64,000 nucleotides of DNA from Xylogone sp. PMI_703 (Eukaryota > Ascomycota > Leotiomycetes). The DNA is taken from NCBI GenBank assembly GCA_021399445.1, contig JAJTUQ010000003.1, positions 5,580,001 through 5,644,000 of the forward strand, read 5' to 3'. Shown piece by piece: positions 22,590-35,003 of this stretch. The position numbers and the translations under genes are program-made. Numbering within the stretch: the first letter of the stretch is position 1; every line of letters begins with the position of its first letter. A model generated the notes under the pieces. The model made no database searches and had not been told where the DNA came from. It was given only the letters and a program-made list of their open reading frames with translations.

Positions 22590-25368
22590 CTAACTAGCTG
22601 GCACCCATCTCATAATTGGTCCTAACCAAGATTCATAATCCTCTTGCTTTCCAGATACTCCACCCCACTTCAATATACTGACATACCACCTATAATCCCC
22701 CGGTCCCGTCTTATAAGACGTCCCATCGCTCCGCTTCACGGTAGAGTCCTGGCCAGTGGGTCTGTATCCTGTTGGCCACAAGAGTCCTGTCGCATTTATT
22801 ATGGTACCGAACGACGGATGTCCAAATATACTCTCTTCTGGCGTGGAGACTGAAGGGACATATGGGAAGGTCTCGGAAGTATTGAAGCCGTAGTACGTTG
22901 CTGTGATAGTAGTATTCGCGGGCAACACGTCGATGCGGAATTCTGTAGATTGTTGGAATACTCCGAATACGGATCCGAAACCCTGGCCTTCGACGAATTC
23001 AGCGAGGCCTCGGTCTACAGTTACGGTGCCGTCGGTGTTGCGGACTTGGACTTGTGGTAGGATCGTGCCGGTCGTGGAGATTTGGAGATATGGTTGGTTA
23101 TAGAGAGAGTAAGGAGGGCCGATGTATGGGACGTGGAATTTTTCTCCGTCGGAGCTTGCTACGGAGATAAAGCCACCGGCCACCGGGAGGTTAGTGGGAA
23201 CCACCCCCTGAGGGGGGACAATGGTGAAATGTACTGTCTTGGATTGGCCAGGTAGGACGACAACCGTCTTGGTTGGGAAATCAGCAGTAGCGTAGAGTGG
23301 GATCTGATTCAATTCCCTAAACTGTAAAGTGTAGTCCATATAGCCGGCTCCTTGGTGCGAGAAAGAATAGGTTTTGGGGAGAATGGATGGATTTTTGATG
23401 GTGATGTTGGCGGCGCCGTAGACTGTTCGCGATTGGTCTCCAAGAATAATCTGTCCCGGGGAGATTATGCTCTGAGAGAAGATAGCGTTGTAAACGTTGA
23501 CAAGACCAGCCCCCTGTTGGGCAACAGCTGAGAGCATTGTGGTGTTCAGGGCCCATGGCATTGCTGCTGCAGTTGTCTGAAGACGGTTGAGGAGTTGTGT
23601 GATACTCTCCTTGGGAAATTTTGACTTTACAAGAGCGTAGCTTGCAGCCAAGTAGGGAGTTGCCATTGACGTACCCTGTAGAACACAGTATCCACCATAT
23701 TGACCAAGGGGCCAAGTAGATAGGATGTGACCCCCAGGAGCTGATATTTCAGGCTTGAGATCATAAGTAAACCTAACAGGACCGAAATCGGAATAGTATG
23801 CGATCATGCCTCCGCTTGCTTGAGCATTGCTGGTGAATTCGGTATTCTTATAGAAGTTAAGCTTGTACTTAGGGAAGCCACCAGCTTTAGCAAAGTTCTG
23901 CGTGAGTGTCAGGCCGTCCTGGAAATTGAGATAGCCAAAGTTTGAATTGAAGTATCCAGGACTAGGGACATCGTATTCTGCCAGGTATGGATTTGTCGTA
24001 TTTGCGTTGAAGGCCAAGATATAAGGCGGATGGATCGCTGAAATACCAGTTGAGCCAGCGTCGAGCGCGGTACAGGAGCTGTCGACCTGGAATGCAAAGA
24101 CAGTTTCATTTATACTGGTGCCATTCAAATTGGCAAGAGCGTCCTCCCAGTTATTTCCAAAGCATGGATCTTCAACTATGTATACAGATGCCAAGGTAGA
24201 AATGTTGAGGGGGTAGTTGGATGCGTAGTGAAGTGTCTTGCTGAACGAATCTTGGGCGGAGTAGACGAGAGGAAACTGCGTGTTGGATACTGCACCTACA
24301 CCAATTGCATTGGGGTCGCTGCTGGGCCATTCGGCTTCGTAGAGCTCAGCAGCCGCGTTACTCCAAGTGGCATCGTTTGCAACAGCGACGATGACTGCAA
24401 TACCTGCATCGTGTAGTTTCGCAACAATTGATGCAATTGGATCCGGTGCTCCACTAATGGGTGGAATGCCAAATCCTAGAGACATACTGACTAAGTCCAC
24501 TTTATCTTCATATGCTTTGGCTAATGCGGCCATAACAACGTCACTGCCACCTCCGGAAGCATCGCAGTCCAGGACTCTGTACATATAGATCTCGGCTTCG
24601 GGGGCAACACCCACAACATCAAAGCCACCTTTGACGCTGTCCATGCCAACAATACCTATATTTAATTAGGAACTATTCAATAAACATGCTAGCTTTTTTT
24701 GCCGAGTAAGACATACCTGTAACGTGTGTACCATGTCCACCCCCGTTACATGTAATCAGGGGGTCAGGGCTCTCTGCAAGTGTTCCATTATCTGTGATAA
24801 AAGAGTAGCCACCAGCAATCTTATGTCCTTTACCGAACCCTCCACCAAGTGCTGGGTGTCGATAGTCAACACCGGTATCGACAATGCCAATTCTGATACC
24901 CGCTCCTTTAATTCCCAGATTGTGGAGCTTGTCAACCCCTCCCATCTGAAGTGCTGAAGCTAGGTTCGCGCCTTTTCCAGGCTTAGGTGAACTCAATTGG
25001 GGAGGATGAGGTGAGAATGAGCTCGTATCTTGAGTGGTTATGTTCGGTACGGCCACCGTATGGACTGAAGCCACCGAAGTTACGCCTGGGATGGCTAAAA
25101 GCTGAGATCGAATCTCGTCATCACTGCCAGGGCTAGTAACTTGGATGGAGAGACCGAGATACAGATCCGGATTGATAAATTTTTGGCGGACCGTATATTG
25201 TAGAGAGGAGGCACGCTTGTGGAAAAGATCATGTTGGTCGGCAGATCGGCCGAGGAGTGTGTTACTCTCCTGGCTTAATTGAATTATGTATGTCCTGTCG
25301 ATAGCAACTGCTGCAACTGATGTCGCCGTAGCGGCAATCAGTCCAAGGACTCTCGAAGAAAAAAGCAT
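22590..25368 (-). CDS. Secreted subtilisin-like serine protease (S8)
   Basis: Two exons on the minus strand: 25368-24717 and 24655-22590, one 61-bp phase-1 intron, 905 aa. A signal peptide occupies about residues 1-22. An inhibitor-type propeptide follows (about 25-110). The catalytic triad is present: Asp164 in GIVDTGVDYRHP, His212 in GGHGTHVTG, which directly precedes the intron, and Ser547 in GTSMATP. An insertion between His and Ser (about 330-480) fits a protease-associated domain. Beyond about 600 the sequence is beta-rich and fits the Fn3-like domain of large fungal subtilases. Length is normal for that group. Many N-glycosylation sequons are visible. Role: extracellular protein degradation. 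Start is the ATG opening MLFSSRVLGL. Confidence 0.92.
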
Positions 25369-28100
25369 TTTGTTCCCCTAGAAGCACTCGAGCTTCAAGA
25401 TAGCAGGAAATGCTGACTTCTGTAGTCAAGACCGGAGCACTTGGGAAATCCATCTCTTTTTACATAATTTTGAAGCTACATAGAACCATAGCTATGCTGG
25501 ACACAGCTAAGCTAGCTCTATAGAAGTGAGCTCTTCTTTCGGAAGGAGCTTTATTAGGAAGGAGGATCTCTCTCATCTCAGAGCTATTTTAGGAAGGAGG
25601 TTGCACCTGAGAAAGAGTCTCTTTAGGTCGGATCATACATCGGAGGTATTATCGGGCAGAGAGAGTTGTGCAGAGGGGTGGCTCATACTGGAAAAACACG
25701 GAGTGTGAATGCTTATTAGAGAGATGTATAATTGTGCGATGTTGAAGCTGATGAAGGTGATTATTTTTCGATGAGTTAATCCTCGTTCTTGCCGCGGCAC
25801 TTGCTCAGAGGTACTATCAAGTACCGAAAGACAGATCAGGGAAGAATGCGCTTTTTGCGCTACAGCCAAGTTAATATTGTAAACCGCTCCTTTGACAAGG
25901 GTAAACTTACCGTCATAGCTTTCAAGAGACCGGTATTTCGCATAATTAAAGCCCTATCTGAGTGTTGTTGGTTGGTGGATCTGAGTTTTCGGTATGTTCC
26001 TGAATTCTTCGGACGAAATAACGCAGATAGAGCTCTTTAGCCCCACTGATACGTCCCGTTTGATGGGATATCTTTATCTCTCAACCCACATTGGAGCCTG
26101 ACGGTCAGGGGTAACAGTTAAGGAAGTGGCCGGGACCCTGTGCGTAGTAGTGGGAGGATCCGAGTCTTGTAGTAATCAATTCTTTTACTCGGGTTTCTTA
26201 ACGGTCCCTCATTCCCTCATAGAAATAACTGAGCGAGTTTTGTAGCGGATTAGAAATATTCTTTTCGTGAGCTTGCCAAATAGAACCATAATTGCCCTCC
26301 ATTCGAAGTGTTTTTCTAAGACTTGGAGGAATGTACTGTACGACCCCATTACGCCGAATCACACCCTATTGCGGGGTCTTCAGCATTCAGCGTAAGCACG
26401 GGTAACTAGCAGGCCCAGGTACCAAATGCTGGGGACTAGCCCTAGGGTAGAGACGTTATGCTAAGTATCGTACTAGGGCAATGCAGAGTAACTGCGGTAC
26501 TGTTGTTGTAAAGTAGAAGAGTAGACGAGACCGTAGAAGCCAAAAGGGACCTTCGGCGTGTGGGGGTTGCGAGAAGATGCTTTAGTAGGCGTAATAAGCA
26601 CTAAGCATAGCTGACTGATTCGGACTGGATGGAGGGCTCTCTGCCTCATTGTGTCTCCTGCGCGTGAGGCGCTGTTGGGAACAGTTATATGTGGAACACG
26701 ATGCTATGGTGACATGTTCCATGCAGCTTCATGGCAAATTTGCAGCCACAGCAGTTAAATATTGAGCTTGGCACCTATCAAATAGTAAGGGCATTGAGCA
26801 ATGCGCGGAATAATCTGCACGGAATAACCTGATATCTTGTGATGGACGACCTGCCGTCATAATGTGGGATGCTGATGCACCAACGGTACAGTAGAACTGA
26901 GAGAGGAAGGTTGGAAAGAAGGACTGTACTAGTCGGGTGCATAGTGCGGCATTTACACCGCCGGATCTTGCTTCTCTCCTACAGTGCGAGTAAGCTGGAG
27001 CTTTTCAGCGGCCTGGCTATTTACAGATTCAGTACTCTCATTGTGTCAAGGCCAGGAATAATGACATACCCTTTGAACTGCCGAAGGACTCGCAAGGATT
27101 GGATGTCAAGACCTCGTATTACGATAAGGATAATAGGGGCGAATGCTACCAAACACGTGGGTCCCTAACCAGCTTACAATAATCATACAGAGTAGGCTTC
27201 GGTGGTGTAACAACATAAGCTCAAGCACGGCCAGCAACGTGAGGAAATCTGGAAGGCCTCAGACAATTGCGTTTCATTGCATCATATCTCGCATCGATTG
27301 TTTAATTGTGCTCAAAGTTGAAAATATAGTTATCATTAGCAACCAGAAGTGGATAGGGGTTTCCGTACCTGTCCGATGGCCGTGTAGAGTCGCATTGCCC
27401 GACCTGCCCCTCACCTGCAAGCGCACATACATCAGACGGATATCAGAGCGCTGCTTAGGCGCCTTCTACAACTTCTTAAAGGGGATATGGTATCATATTC
27501 TCATCCGGTGGAGAGAGCTGTTGTTGGAAGCTAAAATCCAGCAATTACCGTGCTGGCTCTCTCTTACCCTGTGCTAAAAAGCGGCAGGCCGGTAATTAGA
27601 GCCAATTGTCCAGTACTAGAAGCTCGCTCATCTCGGCAGCAACCGGTCCCAGCCTCCACAAGGGGGCCGAAGATAAGAGCTGAGGATGATGATAGAAGCA
27701 ACAGAAGAAGGAGAGATACCGTCGTCTATGCAATTGATGGCGCCGGTCGTGCAGTAGTCAATGATGAACCTTGCAGAGGTTGCTTAGGCTCGGCTCGTCA
27801 CTGTGGCCTCAGGTCTGAATAATCTCAGTGATCTCAAACGATCATTGTCCTTCATTCGTCTTGATTGACATCAAATGGCTGTGCATTCGGACCACAGGAT
27901 CATCAGCATTATTATAAGTAAACGGCTACTGACTTAAGCTAAAATAATAATGAACTCATAAAGAAACAACATTCAATATCCATCTTCTCAGAAATCTTTG
28001 CTCGATCATTGTCCTCGTACCTCAAACGCGTCTCCCTACACCACAATGTGCCCTTTACGCAATCAGGCTGAGCAGCAAAGATAATCATATTATCGCTACT
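25369..28100. other. Long intergenic region, no gene seen
   Basis: About 2.7 kb. The first part is the subtilase promoter; it has a purine-rich repeat (AGGAAGGAGG units) near 25535-25605. Frames at 26869-27168, 27143-27577 and 27550-27822 have no start context, domain or intron support. No transposon termini found. Confidence 0.5.
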
Positions 28101-31100
28101 TTAGAACATGTGCATCTTCTTGCCTGAGTGGAACATTGATGGCAACATATCCTTGTTATCGTTCAGATGTTCCAACGCAGCTCTCATGTGGGGAGGTGTT
28201 TTCTTGAGAACGGAAGCGCTTAAATGCTTCTCCAAGTACTCAGCCCTCATCTCTAAGAACTGGTGAAAGAGAGCTCCTCCCAATTTGTATAACAAATCTT
28301 TGCCTTGAGCAAAAAACACATCGAGCTTATCTTCATCATCAGAATCCTCCTCACCGTCGCCGCCTTTTTCGTCTTTGCCTGAAGCATCCTTGTTCGATTT
28401 ATCCGTGAAAAATGCAGCCGCACCTGCAGCTGCATCTTCTCCCCAGTGTTCTGAGTTTCTTGCATTGAGGTATGTGATAAGGATACCGCTGAGTTTACGC
28501 TTCTTTCGCATCATATATTTCTCCCAGGCAGAAGTGAGTCCAAGTTCTGGTGAGGCATTATGGAAGTCGATCTCGTCCGTAGGGATTCGATAACCATAGT
28601 AGTCATTCGTGGGGCCAAGCTCCAAGCTACAGAGAAACCATTTGGCAGTCGGGACACCTGAAAACCTCGCAAGCACCCACTCACCAGCGACCTTATTCAA
28701 GTCCTGCTCCTGTACAAAGTTGATCATACGGACTACCTTCTCAGATTCTCCCATATCATCCTCTGTCTCTGGGCTGCCATTTTCTTGGGCACCTTCTGGC
28801 TTTTCCGGCAACTTTTTTCCAGTTGGGGGTGGAGATCCTGGCAGACCAGTTGCTCTCCTTTGAAGTCGATCATCGTGTTGCTCTTTAAGTACCTTGCTTT
28901 CCACAGCACTGACCACATCAAGTTGTCTCTCCAACATGTGTGCCTCGCATGAGAAGCTGACCATAACCACCGCGAACCCTGTGCTAATCATGCACCATCC
29001 AGAGATTCTTTGCTGCGGGCTAGCTGCTTCTTTAATTTGGCGATATAGCGAGTCAGGGTCTAACATAGTGATTATGACCCTTTGAATGTCGAAAACTCCC
29101 TCAATGCCAGAGTTGTTAACAATAATTGGGTTGGGCGAGATAGTTGTTCCATTATCAAGTTGTGCAGAGGGCTTGACAAATGCCGGTGTTTCGATCAGAG
29201 CTAATATACCTTTGAGTTCGTCGGGCAAGTCAAGAACTGGGGCGGGGACTTCTTCGACTGGCTCTACAGGAGCTTCCACTGGAGGCGATACAACTTTTGC
29301 CCCATAGCCACCTGTCTGGACTATGAAAGCAGACCTAACGGATTCAACAAGACCAGGCGATAGTTGTCCTTCAGACAATGCCTCGGCCGCCTGTTCCGTT
29401 ACTGACTTTTTTATGACTTTAGGCAGTGGGATACTTGCGATATATCGCTTTACATGGGAATCTAGGCTGTTGCTTGCGTCTTCTTCTGATTGCGTAGGGT
29501 GGGAATCAGGTTTACTCTCACCCGCCGGCTCTTGCTGCGGTGGTTCTGGAACCTCAGCGGTAAGTGTTGGTGCTTGGCTCAATGGTGGTGAAGGCGAACT
29601 TGCGGGCTCTGGTTTACTTGAGCCCCTTCCAAATCCAAAACCTTTGCCCATGGGCGATTTGAACCCGCCAAGCCCTTTCATTGAGCCTATACTCTTCGAA
29701 GATTCGGGAGTGGCTACCGGTGATTCAGGTTTACTCTTCATGAGAGACATCTTTGGGATAGCAAAGTTCTTAGGATCCAACGGCAAAGATGTCGACAGAG
29801 ATGATGCAATGTTGAAAGGATTGAAGCCAGTCTCAGACTTCTCAGACTTTTCACTCTTAGCTGCCCGTCGCAAGGCCTCTTCCTCGGCAACCTTCTTTTC
29901 CTTAGTATCTGCCTCGTGCTGTAGATATATGAGAATCTTGGCAATGTTCTCAAGATGTGTCTTGAGGACTGAAAATTCTACTTCTTTCACCACGTTCAAA
30001 ATAGCAAGGACCCAGTCGATACGAATGTAGTTGTGCTTTTTATCTTTGATGTATTTGATTGCTTCCTGGAGCATCATTGCGACCTTCACAAATGTGTCTG
30101 ACATTTCATGACGCCGTATTTGGAAAGGCTCTGTAAGCTCCTTGAGCTTTTTATTCTTCCGTTCCTCATCGCCTTGGAGTTTGTATGCTTGGAGCTTGCT
30201 GGGATATAGCGAACGCCCACGAATAGGACTGCCGAACTCTTTTCCAGTCCAATTGAATACAGAGATGTCATTAGACATTATTATCACTTCGTCAAGTAGT
30301 CGAGAGAGAGCTTTTGTTAAGCCTTCAGCATGAAATGTCGGGAATCGAACCCCGAGGATACCCATCAGGGAGTATGCTTGATCTGTCTCGACGGTGCATT
30401 GCCTTTCGCATGCTAACGACATTACTTGACGGGTAGAAAACTTGTCTCTGGCAGTACCGTCGACCCATGTGTTTAGTTCCTGAAGTTTGTTGAAATCTGC
30501 AATATATTTCCGATCTCGCTGGACAAGGTCCTTGGTTACTCTTACCAAACACTGTAACAGAAGATTGAGCAGATCAACTGCCACGGAGTGAGAGCTTGAA
30601 AGAGTCACCTCAGCCTTAATTGCACTGAGGATATTCATCTTTGAATCTTCGCTACAGCCAGCGGCGGCAACACGAATTGTTTCAGTAATGCGAGATTTCG
30701 CAGTTTCTTTGTCAATGTCCTTCGAGAGCTGGACTCCAAGGGATTCGAGAAGTACTATTAACTTTTGAGCAACGCTAATGGCGATTATCTCGCTTTTATC
30801 GTCATTGGTTCCTTTCTATTCTATGGTTAGCTACAGGCATGCTTCATGATTGGTAATAAAACATACATCCTCTTTGGTACCCTCGCCGTCACTATCGATA
30901 ATAACATAGCTGTCGTCGATATTACGGTGAGTACCGTTATCTTTGATTTTGATCCCAGTACTTTCAACATAGGCACTCTCAATAAAATCTTCAGCGCTCC
31001 CATAAGGAAACTAGACTCAGTCAATACACGAAGGATTGGCGTTCAGGTTAGAAACCATAACATCTTACCTCAACCTTCGCTCTAGAAAATATTCTAGCCA

Positions 31101-32559
31101 GAGTACTTGGCATTGTGAGATGTCGAATATTCTTCGTACTAGCATCTGGATTTTCCACAACCTTTTTCAGGTACAGGTCAATGAATGGGCAGAAATAGTA
31201 GTAAGGCCCAATACTCTCAACTGGCCTAGCTAGGCGATTCCAGGATGAATTAACGTAGAAAGTGGTCTTGCTCAAAACGGCTTCTTGAAGCGTCCACCCG
31301 CGAGTTGCCCATTCTGGCTCGCTAGATAGGATTTCCTTGAAGCTTGAAACGTTAGGATTAGGTGCCTTGTAGCTAGAGCCCTCTTCCTTAAACGCCTGCC
31401 AAGCCTGTATCCACTCCTCTCCCGATCGCCTGGTATCCAAATGAACCAAACAGCAATCAGCGTTCGCATACCAGTCTCCCATAAGGGAAAGAGATTCGAC
31501 AAGTTCGCCACTATTAGCTTTATTGATACAGCAGGTGTCGAGCCAGATGTACCGTTTGCCTCCTTGAATGAAGAGTTTCTTATCAAAAACTTCTTTTGCT
31601 TGTCTCATGGACTGTTCAATTTTGATCGAAGACCTCCATTGCTGCAGACAGCCCTCCATCGCATCAACAGCCTCTCGAATGCGGCTATGCTTTTGGAAAA
31701 ATATCACATTGCTTTCAATGTTGTCGTAGTTTTGTTTTGCCTCATCAAAGGCTCTCACGGCTTCTGCCTTTGTTACCTCCGTATCCTTCGTGTTCGGTTC
31801 CTCGACGGGGATGTTTTGACCTTCTACCGTCAAGATACCTTCCTTTGGCACGATGCGGCTCACCATATCCTTAATATTGCTTGCTTCCCTGGCTGAATAA
31901 TCTACTCTCTGCAGTGCAGCCTTCTTCTCTTTCGTTGCCCTTGATAATCTATACTCGGCATCTTTTGCTCTAATTCTCTTTTCAAGTAGAAATCCAACGA
32001 TATCTGACCTATCCTGGATACCGAGCTCAGAGTCAATGTCAACCGTAAGTGCTTCTATGGTTTCCTTCTGCTCTCTCACATCCTTTTTACATTGTTCTTT
32101 GATCATTTGGACATCACTTTTTCGGAGGGAAGTCTGGGCATCACTTGCTGATGTATCACTTTTCGCCTGTTGATCCGTTTTTGCCTTTTTTGCAAGATCA
32201 ATATCTAACTCTCTTGCCCTCGATATGTAGCTATACGTGACTTCATTGCCTTTCCAACTATGCGAGAGCATGCAATACTGATCCAGGTCCCCAATATCAG
32301 GTCGCTCCACAAGATGTCCCGTGTCGATGTCGAACATGCGAACTGGAACGCTTGTCTGTTGTGTAGTCTGACTACTTGGGGGGTCGAGGGCAGCGCTATG
32401 GAGGAATTTCTTGGGCTCAGTAAATGTCGGTTGAAAGCCCGGACTGAACAAGACAACCAGAGAGCTTCGTAGTGCATCTGGATTACCGCTCTTGGCGATA
32501 TTGTATACATTTAGGGATTTTGCCTTAGCATCTAAGGCTCTGTTCATGACATACTCCAT
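28101..32559 (-). CDS. Large HET-domain protein with a charged insertion in the HET domain
   Basis: Three exons on the minus strand: 32559-31069, 31010-30867 and 30815-28101, both introns phase 0 (58 and 51 bp), 1449 aa. The three HET blocks are present: YCMLSHSWKG (about 95-104), RYIWLDTCCINK with DWYANADCCLVHL (about 336-374), and WATRGWTLQEAVLS (about 417-430). Between blocks 1 and 2 lies a Lys/Glu-rich insertion of about 215 residues with coiled-coil character. After the HET domain a block with TDQAYSLMGILGVRFPTFH fits the usual HET-family extension. The middle (about 830-1000) is low-complexity Pro/Ser/Gly, and the C-terminal 400 residues are unrecognised. HET proteins act in heterokaryon incompatibility and regulated cell death. 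A divergent orphan gene starts 882 bp upstream. Confidence 0.85.
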
Positions 32560-33440
32560 TGTTTATGCGAATATGAGACAATGACAATGCAATAGATAAT
32601 TAATAGTGCGTAAATTCTATTGATGGTAAAGAGCCATCCAGATAAGGAGACTTAGAGCACTACAGAGGAAGTGCAAGTGGTTTAGAATGATTAATATGGA
32701 CAGTCTCTCGGGGAAGAATTCAAGTGTCGCATAATACTACCTAGGAGAACATCTGAATTTGTCCGACCTGAAAGTGATCTGCAGTTCGTCTGAGAAAAAA
32801 AGCCTCACAATGTCTTAACCAATTCCCCTAGTGACGGGCACTATGGACCGTTATGACCCCTCCGTTCCCCTCAGCTCTAGTATGCAGCGGGAGATTAATC
32901 ACAACTTTTGATTCAATGGGAAACCGTCTTTTCCTAGAGGTTAACCCCAAGGCGGGATGATGTCTCATATTCAGCAGCAAATTGTACCTTGACACATACG
33001 GGGTGGCGGCTCTAGAGGGTTGTGAGAGTGACAAATTAGATTGTTCGCGCGGATCAAGACTTCTTTTATGGCGGAGCTTGCGTATATTGTTAGTCGGATG
33101 CGGTAGTTTCAGCTGAGTACTAGCAACGCACCGCTCTGCAGGCTTCGCGCCCTAGCAATCGTATTGGTCTATAATATGACAAACAAACGGTTTGCACTTT
33201 AGCCCGAGAACGGAGCTTCCGACTCGAGTTAGGGCGCTGAAGTGCAAGTTGCCGTGCAGTTTAAGACATTGAGGGGTTGAAATGGTAAGGCAGGAAGAGA
33301 ATATGTGCGCAATCTATCAAGTCCAGCTTACACAAAGACGCCTCTCGGATTCATCATTAGACCAACTCAAGGCTATATTTTCAGAATAGATTTGTGGCCT
33401 CCAATATCTGATTGCAACAAAGCAATAATTCACAACCATC
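32560..33440. promoter_or_regulatory. Divergent promoter region of HET gene and orphan gene
   Basis: 881 bp between the start codons of two divergently transcribed genes. No supported ORF. AT-rich near both start codons, with a GC-richer middle (about 33000-33250). No specific operator recognised. Confidence 0.5.
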
Positions 33441-34381
33441 ATGACGTCCTACCATCGGGTTCTACACGTATTTGAGCGATCCGTCGATGACAAATCTATA
33501 GAATGTGACTAGTATGTGGTCAACTTGACTTGAAATTTCACGAGAGGAAACGAGCACTCTAACTTAAATGAAAGTGATATCCATCCTTGGGAGATCCTCA
33601 TCAATGGAGAACGATGGTCCGGAAAAGTGCGTCTTATTGGATTTGTCGATGTCTTCTTCCTTATAAGCTACTCAGCCAATGCTCGATTTGAGCATGGCAT
33701 CATTATCTACAGTGAGGCTCTAATCATCATTCGCTACATGCTGTGATGGACAAGTCCTAACTGACTTAAATAGAAGAAGATGATGCTATTAGAAGCATCC
33801 TAGAGAAAACTCGTATCCAAGCCGAGAAAATCGGGCTGAAGATTATTAACGAAGCAGAAATAAAGAACAAAAGTATGATAATTCCTTTCATATTTATCAA
33901 TATCTGTTTCATCACGCCCTCTAATAACGAGCTAATTTATTATTATCATATAAGAGCCGGAGAAATACTTTTCCTTTGAAAGTGGCTCTATTGATTACAA
34001 GATAGTGAGTCTGGGACACGAAATTGGAATGAAAACAGAATATCCCAAAACATCGTTGAAAAGATATGAAATCAAATTACAAAAGCCTAGTGACAAAATT
34101 GCAAAGAGTGAGTCGATCAGAAATTCGTGCAAAATACCCGATGGCTAACCACACAATTTTTTACTTGCTCAGAACGCATCCGGCGAGGTGTTAATCAACA
34201 CACAATGACACAGCTGATTGAGGATGCCATGCGTTTAGGAATCATTAACCACGCAGAATTTGTCCAACAGTTCCTGGGTCAATATGTCGAGGGTACGGCT
34301 ATGGATGATACATTTAAGAGGTATATGGCCACGGTTGCTCGCAACGACTCTTCTCTCAGCCTCTCCAACGAAAAAGTATGA
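33441..34381 (+). CDS. Orphan five-exon gene, 222 aa, unknown function
   Basis: Exons 33441-33511, 33575-33711, 33774-33872, 33955-34107 and 34173-34381. All four introns are 62-82 bp GT-AG and the phases fit (2, 1, 1, 1), giving 222 residues and a TGA. Five short exons closing on one frame is strong support for a real gene. The N-terminal part (HPWEILINGERW to FEHGIIIYS) looks beta-rich with a small hydrophobic strand. The middle is Lys-rich (KPEKYFSFESG) and the C-terminal third is helical (QLIEDAMRLGIINHAEFV). No signal peptide or clear membrane helix. I recognise no family. It sits between two HET genes and is divergent from the larger one, so a link to HET function is possible but only inferred from position. 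The first acceptor (AAAG) is weak. Confidence 0.65.
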
Positions 34382-35003
34382 GGATGCGCTGGTACTAGGT
34401 GTTTGAAGGGGCAAATTAGTATTTTCTCAAGTTAGTACTCCGTTAATATAGAATCTCGTTGTAATTTAATTACTCATGGCAATACTCTTTGCACTTTGCT
34501 ATGAAATGATTACAAAGTTTTCTCATTTCCAATACTATAAGCTTTTAGTACACCGTCATTAGAGCCAGTCACGCAGCTCATCCAGTGGGCGGTTTAGAGC
34601 ATCGGATGCCTTTTATGGTGGCAGCTTGGCGGGCGGATCTCACCTAGGCAAAAAGTTTGATGTATATGGATTCAGAGGCGATGAGTTTCACTGGTGATAA
34701 ACTTTTCTTCTCAGGCAATGCAGCTTGTTTACCATCTAATATTATCGGTGAACGCCACCTATCTATGACTATAAACTCCACGGTATAGGTTGCCATTCAA
34801 AAACGGCTCGGCGGCTATTCCTAGTGTTCCTTTCATCTCGTAAAAGTCACATGTACGTACGCTAGATTTTCTCAAGTGAGAGCCGTAACTAAGCCATAAG
34901 CCTTACCATATCTCTCCTCTTTATATGGAAGAATAGAGACAACCTTTATATAATACAATTAATACATTCTAAAGATAGTGAAATAGTAGCAATTTCTTAT
35001 CGA
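34382..35003. other. Intergenic region, promoter of second HET gene
   Basis: No gene. AT-rich, with a run of TATA-like sequence (TATATAATAC) near 34947, about 55 bp upstream of the next start. Confidence 0.5.

Noticed and set aside
29323..30030. Plus-strand ORF of 235 codons
   Set aside because: Shadow of the third exon of the large HET gene, in its low-complexity Ser/Pro part.
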